64,000 bases of DNA from VXRN01 sp963664365 (GCA_963664365.1 OY761144.1:1798001-1862000); one strand, 5' to 3'. Shown: positions 7,185 to 16,533, counted from the stretch's first letter. The notes: a model not told the origin generated them from the letters alone. Program-made: numbers and translations.

Positions 7185-9023
7185 TCACTTCACACCGACG
7201 GGTATCAGAGCGTCCAATCCCAAGCTCGCGAGCTTGGAATCAGGTATGGCGCCGTCGGGATTCCAGCCGCGAGCCTGGTAGTAGGCGTCTATCATCATGT
7301 TCAGGTCGGGCTTGGATAATCCGATGCCTGCGGCGACACCGTCTGGGAGAGTCTCGGCCAGGGCGCGAGGGGGCAGGGTGTCGTCGGCGCGAGTCCAGCC
7401 CTCGCGGATGTTGAAGAGTTTCTTGAGATTGTTGATGCGCTCGCCCGCCGTTCTCAACTCGTCGGGAGTGACGTCCCAGCCGGTGACGAGGTTGAGGGAA
7501 GTCGCTGACTCGCCCCAGAAGTCGTCGAACGCCTTGCGAAGGAACTTGCACCAGATGAGGGAGTCGAGCACGGCTGAGAAGTCCTCTCCGTCAGCGGTAA
7601 TTCTGCCGCGTTGGGCGTCGGCTTCCAAACGGTTGACACGATTGGAGAAGTCGGCTTCATAGGCCGAAGATCGATTGTGGCACGCGCCGCGTGTGCTGAC
7701 GGCGAGAGCTAGCGCCATGGTCTTGAGGCTTCTGGGTTCGTATCCGGGCATCTCAAGGCCCTTGACGTGCATGGCCCAGTAGTCGGAGCCGCGTCCCAAG
7801 ACGGACGAGGCGAGTTTCGACCCCTCGGAGAGAAGCTGTCCTGTTTTTCCGTTTCGGTTGGCTATTCTTTGGAGACATTCGAGCAGTGCAGAGGCGTTTC
7901 CAAAACGGAGATCCAAGCTGTCGGTGTCTTCGATGGTCAGCAGACCTCGCTCGAAGCACTCCATGGCCCAGGCGATAGTCGCGCCGGCACTGACCGTGTC
8001 CATTCCGGCTTCGTCGCAGTAGTGAGACGCCCTGATTACCGCGTCGCGGTCCGAGACGCCCACAAGGGGGCCGAGCGCGAACACGCTCTCGTACTCCATG
8101 CGTCCGGTCGATTTGCTGCCGCCGTTGCCCGTGGTCAGTATCTTCTCGCAGCCGATGGTGCAGTTGGCGCAGTGGGCGTTCTTGACGAAGTGGGCCTCGT
8201 GCAGCGTCTCCCCGCTGATGTCGCCGCTAAACTCGAAGGTGGACTGTTGGAAGTTGCGGGTTGGGAGCGCGCCGAGCCGGTCGAACACCGCCACGTTGGC
8301 CATCGTTCCGGTTGTGCGGTACTTCTCGGTAGCGGGGCCGAGGCTGCGGGCGGAGAGGTCTCTGCCGACCAGATCAAGTTGATCTCTGTCAAAGACGGGA
8401 GCCGGATTCCGGCCCCTCACGGCAATGGCCTTGAGGTTCTTCGACCCCATCACCGCGCCTGTGCCGGTGCGCCCCGCCTGTCTGCCGCCGTCGTTGGCGA
8501 TGCTGGCGAACCTTACGCCGTTTTCGCCGGCGGGGCCTATGCAGGCGACTCTGAACCGTCGTCCGAGCCTGTCGCGGACGGACTGTTCGGTCTTAGAGGT
8601 TCCCAATCCCATCAGGTCGGACGCGTCGTCGAACCTGACTGTACCATCTTCAATCACGAGAAGAGTCTTATGGGAGCTCTTACCAGTGATCACGAGAGCG
8701 TCGCAGCCGGTGCGTTTCAGCTCAACGGCAAGGAAGCTGGAGCTAAGCGAGTCGCCGATCATCCCAGTGAGCGGGGACTTGGCGGCGACGGCGAACTTGC
8801 TGGACGTGGTGAGCCTGCTTCCGATAAGCGGGCTGCACGCGAATATGAGCGGATTGTCCGGCCCCAACGGGTCGGCGCCGGGGGGACAGTAGTGGTAGAG
8901 CAGGTAGGCGGCGAGTCCGGTCCCACCGATGAAGCTCCGCAAGACGATCTCGGGCAGTCGCTCCCGCATGACGGTTTGGGTGTTCAGGTCCACAATCAGG
9001 ACGTTGCCGTGATAGCCGTACAA
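7185..9023 (-). CDS. Aldehyde:ferredoxin oxidoreductase (tungsten/molybdenum pterin enzyme)
   Basis: A 612-residue AOR-family protein, the normal length. The [4Fe-4S] ligands C285, C288 and C292 (CANCTIGC) and the distant C492 (LIWCKF) are present, as are the pterin-binding DEAGMD (337-342) and GSKNLKAI motifs. The family oxidises aldehydes to acids with ferredoxin, or reduces acids. The exact substrate cannot be told. It lies four bases after a moaD-like gene and mobA, so cofactor assembly genes are co-transcribed with it. In some bacteria AOR-type enzymes feed other electron acceptors; the neighbouring NuoE/F-like genes make NAD a possibility here. Confidence 0.93.
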   Translation of the reverse strand: MYGYHGNVLIVDLNTQTVMRERLPEIVLRSFIGGTGLAAYLLYHYCPPGADPLGPDNPLIFACSPLIGSRLTTSSKFAVAAKSPLTGMIGDSLSSSFLAVELKRTGCDALVITGKSSHKTLLVIEDGTVRFDDASDLMGLGTSKTEQSVRDRLGRRFRVACIGPAGENGVRFASIANDGGRQAGRTGTGAVMGSKNLKAIAVRGRNPAPVFDRDQLDLVGRDLSARSLGPATEKYRTTGTMANVAVFDRLGALPTRNFQQSTFEFSGDISGETLHEAHFVKNAHCANCTIGCEKILTTGNGGSKSTGRMEYESVFALGPLVGVSDRDAVIRASHYCDEAGMDTVSAGATIAWAMECFERGLLTIEDTDSLDLRFGNASALLECLQRIANRNGKTGQLLSEGSKLASSVLGRGSDYWAMHVKGLEMPGYEPRSLKTMALALAVSTRGACHNRSSAYEADFSNRVNRLEADAQRGRITADGEDFSAVLDSLIWCKFLRKAFDDFWGESATSLNLVTGWDVTPDELRTAGERINNLKKLFNIREGWTRADDTLPPRALAETLPDGVAAGIGLSKPDLNMMIDAYYQARGWNPDGAIPDSKLASLGLDALIPVGVK

Positions 9024-9026
9024 AGG

Positions 9027-9329
9027 TCAGCCCCCCGCCTGACTGGAGAATAGATAGATGCTGTCGCCGTGCGATATGGAGACGGGTTCATCTCCCATGA
9101 ACACAATTCCGTTGACGTTGGCGGTGTAGCTTGAGAGGAGGGCCGCGCCGTCCTCGTCGAGCGCGGTGGATACGAGGGCGGGGAGCGCCGAGGCTAGAGC
9201 GACGGCGAGATCGGACGCGCTCGCCTCGGGAGACAGATCGAGATGTACGTCGCTGACTCCGGCAACGGCGCGCGCGTGTCCGAACAACTCGACTCTGACG
9301 GTAACCACATCGGGGGCTTGGGTGTTCAT
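9027..9329 (-). CDS. moaD: MoaD/ThiS-family sulfur carrier protein
   Basis: The 100-residue ubiquitin-like protein ends in SSQAGG, the C-terminal diglycine that is adenylylated and thiocarboxylated during molybdopterin synthesis. Motifs VRVELFGHARAVAG and ALLSSYTANVNG fit MoaD. It overlaps mobA by four bases and is four bases from the AOR gene. AOR clusters often carry a dedicated MoaD-like protein, so this may serve tungstopterin rather than be the only MoaD in the cell. No moaE is seen in the window. Confidence 0.88.
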   Translation of the reverse strand: MNTQAPDVVTVRVELFGHARAVAGVSDVHLDLSPEASASDLAVALASALPALVSTALDEDGAALLSSYTANVNGIVFMGDEPVSISHGDSIYLFSSQAGG

Positions 9330-9979
9330 GGCTGACGCTCCGCCGATGTCAGACCGACCGCCGTTTCCAGATCCTGCTGGGTGTTGATGTTGAAGAAGCT
9401 CAGCAGATCCGGGTCGATGGCGCGTACCTCGTCCTCAGTGAAGTAGCGGACGGACACGTCTTTGAAGAATCCCGCAATTTTCAGGTCGTCCGCGGCCAGC
9501 TTTTCTCCGATAGGGCCGAGGCAGGCGCGCGAGTAGGCGGCGTGGACAGGTTCCGGCCTGCCGTCCACGATTGGGACGACGGCGGCGTGGCTGTCGCGTT
9601 TGGACAGAAGCGCTCGATAGAGACGTGGATTTAGGAAGGGCATGTCACAGGCGCAGAAGACGTTCCACTCCGTCGAAGAGGCTTTCAGCCCGGTGTAGAT
9701 GCCAGCAAGCGGCCCCTTTCCCGGGTACTCGTCGATTACGGCTGTGACGTCGTCCGGAAGGTTCAACTCAGTGATGCGTTCTTCGTCATTGGCGACAACC
9801 ATGATATTGCCCGCAACCTGCCTCAATCGTCCGATGGCTCGGCGTATTAGAGTTTCGCCGTCGAAGAACTCGACGGCTTTGTTCCTGCCGAGTCGTCGGC
9901 TCATTCCGCCGGCGAGTACTACCGCCGTGACGTTGCGGCTCTCCAAGCTATGAAGATCATTCGTAGTCTGAGACTCCAA
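9326..9979 (-). CDS. mobA: Molybdenum cofactor guanylyltransferase
   Basis: The 217-residue nucleotidyltransferase has the GTP-binding signature VVLAGGMSRRLGRNKAVEF near the N-terminus and the CACDMPFLNP metal-site segment. It transfers GMP to molybdopterin to give the guanine dinucleotide cofactor used by formate dehydrogenases. Bis-MGD enzymes need it, which links it to fdhA more than to AOR. The coding end overlaps moaD (ATGA), making a mobA-moaD-AOR transcription unit. Confidence 0.92.
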   Translation of the reverse strand: MESQTTNDLHSLESRNVTAVVLAGGMSRRLGRNKAVEFFDGETLIRRAIGRLRQVAGNIMVVANDEERITELNLPDDVTAVIDEYPGKGPLAGIYTGLKASSTEWNVFCACDMPFLNPRLYRALLSKRDSHAAVVPIVDGRPEPVHAAYSRACLGPIGEKLAADDLKIAGFFKDVSVRYFTEDEVRAIDPDLLSFFNINTQQDLETAVGLTSAERQP

Positions 9980-10022
9980 ATGTCACCTCCGACCGCCGCG
10001 CTGGGGTGAGAGTCGTGCCTTC

Positions 10023-10577
10023 CTAGCGGCGTACAATCACGCCGCAAGCCACGCGGCCACCTGCGCCGGCGTCCGCGCCATAAGAATCTCCCTTCTCGTG
10101 GATGATAATAGCGGTACCGTCCCCGTCCATTATCGAGTTGTCCTTCCCAGAGTCCAGGGTTATGGCGTCGTTGAAGACGTCGGCCCGGGCCGTTCCGTCC
10201 GCGTGGGCGTAGATATTCGGCATATCGCCGGCGTGGTCGCCGCCGTCGTTCATATAGCCGTGCTCTTGGCCTTCAACCGCAAAGTGGTCTCCCGCCGCGG
10301 AAAAGTCCGGCGAGCAACTGCCTACCTCGTGGATGTGGAACCCGTGGACTCCCGGCGCCAACCCGGCCACGTCAGCGGATACCAGAACCCCGTTAGGCCC
10401 TTGGGTCAGGGTTACCATTCCCATAGACGTTCCTTCCGGCGATCTCATTTCCGCGCTCACTTCGGCGCCCACGTCCGAAGGGGAAGATTCCTCGGTCTGG
10501 CATCCACTCAGGGCAAAGAGCAGGACCGCAAGCATTCCGAAGAAAACCATTGGACGTTTGATCAGTAGTACGTACAC
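10023..10577 (-). CDS. sodC: Cu/Zn superoxide dismutase, lipoprotein
   Basis: The 184-residue protein has a signal peptide and lipobox LFALSGC (lipidated C26), so it is anchored outside the cytoplasmic membrane. The SodC core shows HGFHIHEVGSC (Cu ligands and disulfide cysteine), a metal loop with HAGDMPNIYAH, IIIHEKGDSYG, and GGRVACGVI with the second cysteine. It dismutates superoxide. The spacing and number of histidines look complete. It lies 43 bases upstream of mobA on the same strand, so it may be co-transcribed. Its presence argues for exposure to oxygen. Confidence 0.92.
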   Translation of the reverse strand: MYVLLIKRPMVFFGMLAVLLFALSGCQTEESSPSDVGAEVSAEMRSPEGTSMGMVTLTQGPNGVLVSADVAGLAPGVHGFHIHEVGSCSPDFSAAGDHFAVEGQEHGYMNDGGDHAGDMPNIYAHADGTARADVFNDAITLDSGKDNSIMDGDGTAIIIHEKGDSYGADAGAGGRVACGVIVRR

Positions 10578-10670
10578 GAATTTTCTCCCTGAGGTTCAGT
10601 CAAGCGGAGCAATCTTGCCCGGCGGCTCATTACGTTCAACCTGATCCCAAGCTTGGCGCAACTCGGATTG

Positions 10671-10862
10671 TCAGGCTAAGGCCCAATCACGAACCAATCT
10701 CCAATTGCGAGGTGACAGATTACCACGGAGAACGGCTAGGCTCTCGATACCTATCACTGCATTGTCTTCGTTATGTATGGCATGAAAGTGAGGAATTGGG
10801 TGATCGTCATGAAACATGCGAATGACTATTCCACTGAACCGGCATATCTCAGGCAACTTCAA
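10671..10862 (-). CDS. DUF4160 protein
   Basis: A short 63-residue protein with the family core IVIRMFHDDHPIPHFHAIHNEDNAVIGIE and LSPRNWRLVRDW. The histidine-rich HPIPHFHA segment is the hallmark. DUF4160 genes usually occur beside a DUF2442 gene, as here, and are suspected toxin-antitoxin-like pairs; activity is not established. It overlaps the DUF2442 gene by 14 bases. Confidence 0.8.
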   Translation of the reverse strand: MKLPEICRFSGIVIRMFHDDHPIPHFHAIHNEDNAVIGIESLAVLRGNLSPRNWRLVRDWALA

Positions 10863-11136
10863 CTCCAGCTAGGCCGGGCCATATTTCCTCCACAGACTTC
10901 CCGGTGAGCCGCATGTAGAGCGCATCGGAGCAGAGTTCAAGATCATCCGTATCTCCCCATGCTATGCTTCCGTACTCGGTAAGTCGCACGGTCTTGAAAT
11001 AACCTGGGGCGTCCCACGCTTTGAAGACTCCCTTGCCAGCAAGGTGTCCTAGGTCAATCTCCCCGTTGACTCCATCCTCATATTTCAGCCATATCCGATA
11101 CGCTTGCCTCGCTTCTACCCCAATTGGTCGAATCAT
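10849..11136 (-). CDS. DUF2442 protein
   Basis: A 95-residue protein with the DUF2442 pattern (YRIWLKYEDGVNGEIDLGHL, later VRLTEYGSIAWGDTDDLELCSDALYMRLTG). It is upstream of and overlaps the DUF4160 gene, the usual arrangement. The family may bind nucleic acid; its role is unknown. Upstream sequence up to 11253 is short and shows no clear regulatory site. Confidence 0.8.
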   Translation of the reverse strand: MIRPIGVEARQAYRIWLKYEDGVNGEIDLGHLAGKGVFKAWDAPGYFKTVRLTEYGSIAWGDTDDLELCSDALYMRLTGKSVEEIWPGLAGVEVA

Positions 11137-11253
11137 CTTTTACTCCTTTGAGGTTGAGGCTATTGTATCAGATGTTTCTGTATATTTTCATTGACCCAGC
11201 CCTGTCAGCCACTCTAGGGCAGGCGGTCTATGGGGCGAGTAGGCGGATATGAG

Positions 11254-12060
11254 CTAGTGCATCTGGGCGCCGCCGCTGACATTGATCGCTTGGCCGGTGA
11301 TATTCAAGGACAGATCCGACGCTAGGAACACGGCGAGATTCCCGATGTCCTCTGGAGTCTGCTCGCGTCCGAGAGGCATTCTCTCCGTGATAGATCGATC
11401 AAACACCTCTCTGGTGGTAAGGTCATCGAGACTATCGTCCAGGTTCTTGGCGCGGCTGAGGATGCGGTTGTACATGTGCGTCCACAGCGACCCCGGGCAG
11501 ATGGCGTTCACGTTGATGTTGTGCGGCGCCAGCCCCAGAGCATAGCCCTGGGTGAGGCTTATCACGCCTGCTTTCGAGACGTGGTACGGAGGATTGCCGT
11601 AGTTTCCCTGCCGCCCGGCCACCGACGCGATGTTGACTATCTTGCCGTACCTGCGCGGTTTCATGAACTCTGCGACGGCGTCGGTCGCCTTGGCGACTCC
11701 CTTCACGTTGACGGCATAAATCTGGTCCCAGTCGTCTTCACTCGAGCGGTCTCTCTGCTCCCACCCTGGAGCGCCGATTATCCCGGCATTGTTGACCAGA
11801 ATGTCTATCCGGCCGTGAGTCTCGAAGACTTGCTTGGCGAGGCGCTCAGCCGACTCGGTCTGAGTTACGTCCACCTCAGCAGTATCGAACGTGGCCTCCG
11901 GATGGGTTGCGCGCAGTTCGGACGCCGCGCGCTGAACGTCGTCCATGCGGAGATCCGTTATGACCACCGTCGCGCCGTATGCGGCCATCCTGTCGGCGAT
12001 CGCCCTGCCAATCCCGCGAGCCGAACCGGTCACAACTGCCACCTTGTCGTTTAGATCCAT
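11254..12060 (-). CDS. Short-chain dehydrogenase/reductase (classical SDR)
   Basis: The 268-residue protein has the Rossmann motif TGSARGIGRA (11-20), NNAG, catalytic S146, Y159 and K163 (YHVSK) and the C-terminal ISGGAQ-like segment. TDLRMD after beta-2 favours NAD over NADP. Substrate is unknown. It is the last gene of the moeA-nuclease-moeA run and lies about 40 bases downstream of the moeA-PBP fusion gene. Confidence 0.88.
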   Translation of the reverse strand: MDLNDKVAVVTGSARGIGRAIADRMAAYGATVVITDLRMDDVQRAASELRATHPEATFDTAEVDVTQTESAERLAKQVFETHGRIDILVNNAGIIGAPGWEQRDRSSEDDWDQIYAVNVKGVAKATDAVAEFMKPRRYGKIVNIASVAGRQGNYGNPPYHVSKAGVISLTQGYALGLAPHNINVNAICPGSLWTHMYNRILSRAKNLDDSLDDLTTREVFDRSITERMPLGREQTPEDIGNLAVFLASDLSLNITGQAINVSGGAQMH

Positions 12061-12097
12061 CTTCTTCTCCTAGCTGAACATCTGCAATCTCAGTCGC

Positions 12098-14020
12098 TTA
12101 CCCCTTTACCATGCCCATGCGGGACACATTGTAACCTCCCAGCGCTTCAACTTCACGCTGGAACTTAGCGGATTTGATCATGTCCAGCATGGGCCTCAGA
12201 AGATCGCTCTCGTAGAACTCGGCCGGGATGACCAGGTCGTACTGCTCCTCGAACAGGGGGACGAAGTCGAGTCCCATTGCCTTTGCCGCCGGTAGGATGC
12301 CCAGCCCGACGTCGGCGCGACCGCCCTGGACCGCCGCGGCAACTGCGAGATGGGTGTACTCCTCGCGGTCGTATCCGAGTATCGATTCGACTGGGACTCC
12401 CATCTCACGCAGTTTGAAGTCTAGCAGTACACGGGTGCCCGATCCGCGCTGGCGATTCACGAAGCGGACGCCATCCCGCGCAAGGTCGGACAGAGAAGTT
12501 ATTCCCTTGGGGTTATGCGCGGGCGTCATCAGTCCCTGCGTCCGACCAGCGAGATGAACGAGGGTCACCTGTCTTCCTGGGATATAACGGTCTATGAAGG
12601 ACACGTTGTACTCGCCCGTCTCTTCGTCCAGCAGATGCGAGCCGGCGATGTGCGCCTCGCCGCGGCGGATCGCTAGGAGTCCGCCGATACTGCCCACGTT
12701 TGCGGAGGACACGGTTGGATTGCCGGACACTTCGCTGAGACGGCTCGCGAGCAGATCGAGGATGAGGTCGTGGCTGCCGGTAGCGACTATGGCGCGCCGG
12801 ATGTCGCGCATGGGTCTTAGCAGGCGAACCGAGACCGGGGTTCCGGCCTCGATTCCCTCAGAGCGCCGAGGTATGCGGGCGATGCCGTCGGCCCTGACAA
12901 GTGAACTTATGACGCCCGCGCCGCGTTGGAGCGGGGTCGCGACGAGCCGGTCACCGACCTGGCCGAGCCTGACGCGCAGAAACTCGTCCTCGCCCATAGG
13001 AGAGTGGACGCGGCGGGTCATGGTGGCCATAGCCGTTGGGTTGGGGTCGGCGGCGCGTCCGAGCTTAGACTCGACGATGGGCTGTACGAAAAGCTCGCAG
13101 GCGATGACCGCGGACACGGGGTAGCCGGGGATTCCGATTACGGGTTTGTCCATAACCACGCCGAGGACTATCGGGTGGCCTGGCCTGATGGCGACGCCGT
13201 GAACCACCAAGCAGCCTAGCTTTTCGACGATGCTCGCCGTGTAGTCCTCGGTCCCGGCGGACGACCCGGCGTTGACGAGAACAAGGTCAAAGTCGTGGAC
13301 AGCATTCCGGACGGCGTTTTCGAGCAAGTTTGGGTCGTCGGGGACGGGTGGGAGTCGGATCGGGTTCGCGCCCCACTCCTCGAGCATGGCGGCGAGCACG
13401 ATCGAGTTGAACTCCACTATATCGCCGGGTTTGGGATGGTCGGAGATGTCGACAAGCTCGGTTCCGGTCGGGATTATGGCGACGGTTGGCTTTCGGCGGA
13501 CCCTGATTGTGGTTGCGCCCGCGGCGGCACAGGCTCCCAAGTCGGCCGGTCGGAGTCGATGGTTCTGAGGTAGCAGCAACTCGGACTCTACGATGTCCTC
13601 TCCAAGCGGTCTCACGTGGTGGTAGGGCGGAACCGGAGACCTGATTTCAATTGTGGAGTCGTCGATCTCTCGGACTACTTCGACCATTATCACGGCGTCG
13701 AATTCATCCGGCATGGGGTCGCCGGTATCGACCCAGGCAGCCTGGTCGGGAAGGGTGAGAGTAAGTGGAGAGGTCTCGGACGCGCCGACGGTGTCGAAGG
13801 AGCGAACGGCGACGCCGTCCATAGCGGCAGCGTCGTAGTGGGGGACGGAGCGCAAGGCCCAGACGGCTTCAGCGGTGATTCTGCCGAGCGCGTCCTGGAT
13901 GGGGATTTGCTCGGAGCCAGATGGGGCGAGGGCGTTTGCCTTGTCTAAGGCGTGGTTGTAGCGGTCAGACGCCTCATGTAGAGGGATGTCTTGGAGGTAG
14001 TAGCGGCGGGAGGTCATCAA
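12098..14020 (-). CDS. MoeA-like molybdopterin molybdenumtransferase fused to a periplasmic-binding-like domain
   Basis: The 640-residue protein has two parts. Residues 1-400 are MoeA (AAMDGVAVRS, VNAGSSAGTEDYT, GIPGYPVSAV). Residues ~410-635 are a LysR-substrate-binding/PBP-like domain (IVATGSHDLILDLLA, VRFVNRQRGSGTRVLLD). MoeA inserts molybdate into adenylylated molybdopterin. The C-terminal domain resembles molybdate or tungstate sensor domains and might load or select the oxyanion; this is inference. The start overlaps the stop of the nuclease gene by four bases. A second, unfused moeA is just upstream, so the pair may divide Mo and W or different pterin targets. Confidence 0.92.
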   Translation of the reverse strand: MMTSRRYYLQDIPLHEASDRYNHALDKANALAPSGSEQIPIQDALGRITAEAVWALRSVPHYDAAAMDGVAVRSFDTVGASETSPLTLTLPDQAAWVDTGDPMPDEFDAVIMVEVVREIDDSTIEIRSPVPPYHHVRPLGEDIVESELLLPQNHRLRPADLGACAAAGATTIRVRRKPTVAIIPTGTELVDISDHPKPGDIVEFNSIVLAAMLEEWGANPIRLPPVPDDPNLLENAVRNAVHDFDLVLVNAGSSAGTEDYTASIVEKLGCLVVHGVAIRPGHPIVLGVVMDKPVIGIPGYPVSAVIACELFVQPIVESKLGRAADPNPTAMATMTRRVHSPMGEDEFLRVRLGQVGDRLVATPLQRGAGVISSLVRADGIARIPRRSEGIEAGTPVSVRLLRPMRDIRRAIVATGSHDLILDLLASRLSEVSGNPTVSSANVGSIGGLLAIRRGEAHIAGSHLLDEETGEYNVSFIDRYIPGRQVTLVHLAGRTQGLMTPAHNPKGITSLSDLARDGVRFVNRQRGSGTRVLLDFKLREMGVPVESILGYDREEYTHLAVAAAVQGGRADVGLGILPAAKAMGLDFVPLFEEQYDLVIPAEFYESDLLRPMLDMIKSAKFQREVEALGGYNVSRMGMVKG

Positions 14021-15234
14021 GCGTCTTCTTGGTTGGTGCGTTCGTCTTCAAACTCGTCTATCGTAGGAGTGATAGCTTCGATGAAGGGTCTGAGGGCGTC
14101 TGAAAGATCTTTCGCGAAAGCATCGTCAAGCGGTCTACTGTCAAGATGTACCGATACCCCACTAGACGAAGTGGCTTGGTCATCCTGAATTTCCAAGTCT
14201 TTGAGGGCTTCTCCCAGACTTTCGAAGTAGTCGTCAGAATAGCTCAGCCGCCGCCTATGATACTCAAACCCCACTTTCGCACGCCATGACGAATCAGCGT
14301 CCTCATTTCCACGGAAGAGATTAATGTAGTAGTACATACGCCAGTTGTTCCATGGCGGTCGTGAGTACCACAGGTTGTATTGACGCCAGTTCGGATTGTG
14401 CCCTGGACCGACACCCCACTTACTCTTCTTGTCTGGACGGATTTGGTCGGGCAGTCCCTCTATGGAGAGACTAGCCGACTCTCTGAGGAATTTGGTGATT
14501 TCGTCGTTCCTATTCCGTTGGAACGTTCTTCGTAGTTTAATTCCGAAGTCACTTCGGCGTCCGTTGCTTTCCTCTGAGGCGTCTAATCCATTACCGATTC
14601 CGATGCTGTATTCTTCTGCACCTGGCATTGGGATGATAGTGTTTGCCTGAATGTAGAGTGCGCCAGTCTGTGCATCATGGTAGGGAACCAGTTGGACGCA
14701 AGTTATCAGGTTCTCGTCCGGAGTTTTTTCGTTCAGCCAAAGGGAAGCTGATGTTACTTCGGGCGCAAACCTGTGGCTGGCGAGGATGATGCGCTGGTCG
14801 TTGTTCAGACTGTTCAGGTCGTCAGCGCCAAGGTGCTGCAACAGCCTATCTACGGCCTCCGTCTCGGATATATCTACATGGCCGGCAAATATACGGATAA
14901 TATCTTCATGTTTGGCGCGGTGGATGTAGCTTGCATACTTGATTGCCTGCCAGTGGGCGTCGGCGCCAGTATGGTCGCGCTTCAACTCGACAACTACCAG
15001 TTTTCCGTCTTCGTCCACGGCGAGGAGGTCTAGCCTCTCGTTAGTCCTGTCGAAGCCGCTGAACTCCTTGCCGATTACCAGCAGGCCGTCGTCCAAGATG
15101 CCAGGGTTGGCAGCCACCCATTCCTGGATGTCGCGTCGTTCCTGAAATCCTAGCTGAGAGAAATCTATCTCTGCTATCTTCTCGGATTCACGATTTTCCG
15201 GGTTGATTCTGAATAGTTGGGGTTCGGCGCTCAT
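14017..15234 (-). CDS. PD-(D/E)XK nuclease-fold protein (NucS/DUF91-like) in a moeA operon
   Basis: The 405-residue protein has an N-terminal PD-(D/E)XK-type core: E66, D69 (NERLDLLAVDEDG) and E83-x-K85 (VVVELKRD), followed by helices with HWQAIKYASYIHRAKHEDI as in DUF91/NucS-type endonucleases. Residues ~200-400 form a second region of unknown fold (PDKKSKWGVGPGHNPNW, then RMYYYINLFRGNEDADSSW). It lies between two moeA genes on the same strand, 54 bases after one and overlapping the other by four. No methylase or helicase is nearby, so a restriction role is not supported by context. The function is unknown; nuclease chemistry is likely. Confidence 0.75.
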   Translation of the reverse strand: MSAEPQLFRINPENRESEKIAEIDFSQLGFQERRDIQEWVAANPGILDDGLLVIGKEFSGFDRTNERLDLLAVDEDGKLVVVELKRDHTGADAHWQAIKYASYIHRAKHEDIIRIFAGHVDISETEAVDRLLQHLGADDLNSLNNDQRIILASHRFAPEVTSASLWLNEKTPDENLITCVQLVPYHDAQTGALYIQANTIIPMPGAEEYSIGIGNGLDASEESNGRRSDFGIKLRRTFQRNRNDEITKFLRESASLSIEGLPDQIRPDKKSKWGVGPGHNPNWRQYNLWYSRPPWNNWRMYYYINLFRGNEDADSSWRAKVGFEYHRRRLSYSDDYFESLGEALKDLEIQDDQATSSSGVSVHLDSRPLDDAFAKDLSDALRPFIEAITPTIDEFEDERTNQEDA

Positions 15235-15288
15235 GGGTTTCTCCTATTGTCTGAAGCAGGATATACAAGATTTCGGGATTCTCAAGAT

Positions 15289-16521
15289 TCAGTATAGGCG
15301 GACGGAAACTTTCTCGCCGGCGTAGAGACCGCCGGAGTCGGCGGGGACTTCTATGAGGCCGTCTGAGTTTATCAGGGTGTAGATTAGGTTTGACTTGCCG
15401 AAGACGGGTTCGGCGGCGGGAACGGGGCCGGAGTTGGAGAGTTTGACGGGAACGTAGTCCTCTCTGCCTGACTCGGATGGAACATCGGCGGCTAGAGTGG
15501 CTTCGACGGCGCTGGCGATGGGCTGCTTATTGGCGCCGGACAGAACGCGTATGGCGGGGGCGACGAGAAGATCGAACACCACGAGGGCGGAGACGGGGTT
15601 GCCGGGGAGTCCGAATAGTGGCTTGCCGTCGGCGACGGCTACGATTGTGGGTTTGCCTGGCTTGATGGAGATGCCATGCAACAAAACCCCTGGCTCTCCA
15701 AGTTGGTTGAAGACGGCGGCGGTCATGTCGCGGGAGCTTAGGGAACTTCCGGCGGAGAATACGAGCACGTCGGCGGAGTCTATGCCGTTTCGCGCCGCTT
15801 CGAGTTGGGGAGCGTACTCGTCGGAAACCAGTCCGACTATCACGGGCTGCGCTCCGCACTGGGTCACGCGGGCGGCGATAGTGTAGGTGTTGATGTCGCG
15901 TATCCGGCCGGGCTCGGGACTGGCGTTGGGCGGAACAAGCTCGTCGCCGGTGGAGACGATTGCGACTTTGGGCCTTTTGAAGACCGGTACGTCGCAGATG
16001 CCGAGGGCGAGCAGTCCGCCGATGTCCTGGGAGCGGATGGTGTGCCCGGGTCGGAACAGCAGGTCGCCGGCTCGGACATCTTCGCCGGCATGTATAACGT
16101 TTTCGCCCGGAGCGACGGGGCGGAGCGCCTCGATAGATCTGCTGTCCGCGGGCTGGGTACGCTCGACTATGACGACGGCGTCGGCGTGGTCCGCGAGCAT
16201 ACCGCCGGTATAGGCGACGGCGGCCTGTCCAGGTTTGAGGGCTACGTTGGAGGTACGGCCCGTGGGAATGTCGGCCACGACTTCCAGCAGGGCGGGCAGA
16301 CTTTCGGAAGCTCCGAACGTGTCCCGGGCCCGCACTGAGAAGCCGTCCATGGAGGAACGGGGAAATGCGGGCAAGTCTTCAGGGGAACGGATTTCTTCGG
16401 CAAGCACTCGCCCGAGGGAAGTAGCGGTCGGAATGCATTCGAGTTCGCTTACGGGTGACAGATGGGGGCGCAGGTCTTCAAACGCCTGTGACGGAGGACG
16501 AACATTGAAGAACTCGGGCAT
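15289..16521 (-). CDS. moeA: Molybdopterin molybdenumtransferase MoeA
   Basis: The 410-residue protein has standard MoeA architecture: PRSSMDGFSVRARDT, VAYTGGMLADHADAVVIVE, VSTGDELVPP, FSAGSSLSSRDMTA and GLPGNPVSALV. It lacks the extra PBP-like domain of its neighbour. It catalyses molybdate insertion into the pterin. It starts 12 bases after hicB on the same strand and precedes the nuclease and the second moeA. Confidence 0.93.
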   Translation of the reverse strand: MPEFFNVRPPSQAFEDLRPHLSPVSELECIPTATSLGRVLAEEIRSPEDLPAFPRSSMDGFSVRARDTFGASESLPALLEVVADIPTGRTSNVALKPGQAAVAYTGGMLADHADAVVIVERTQPADSRSIEALRPVAPGENVIHAGEDVRAGDLLFRPGHTIRSQDIGGLLALGICDVPVFKRPKVAIVSTGDELVPPNASPEPGRIRDINTYTIAARVTQCGAQPVIVGLVSDEYAPQLEAARNGIDSADVLVFSAGSSLSSRDMTAAVFNQLGEPGVLLHGISIKPGKPTIVAVADGKPLFGLPGNPVSALVVFDLLVAPAIRVLSGANKQPIASAVEATLAADVPSESGREDYVPVKLSNSGPVPAAEPVFGKSNLIYTLINSDGLIEVPADSGGLYAGEKVSVRLY

Positions 16522-16533
16522 GGGGCTTCTCTT

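Noticed and set aside
7767..9053. 428-codon plus-strand open frame
   Set aside because: Antisense to the aldehyde:ferredoxin oxidoreductase, which has all its cysteine and pterin motifs.
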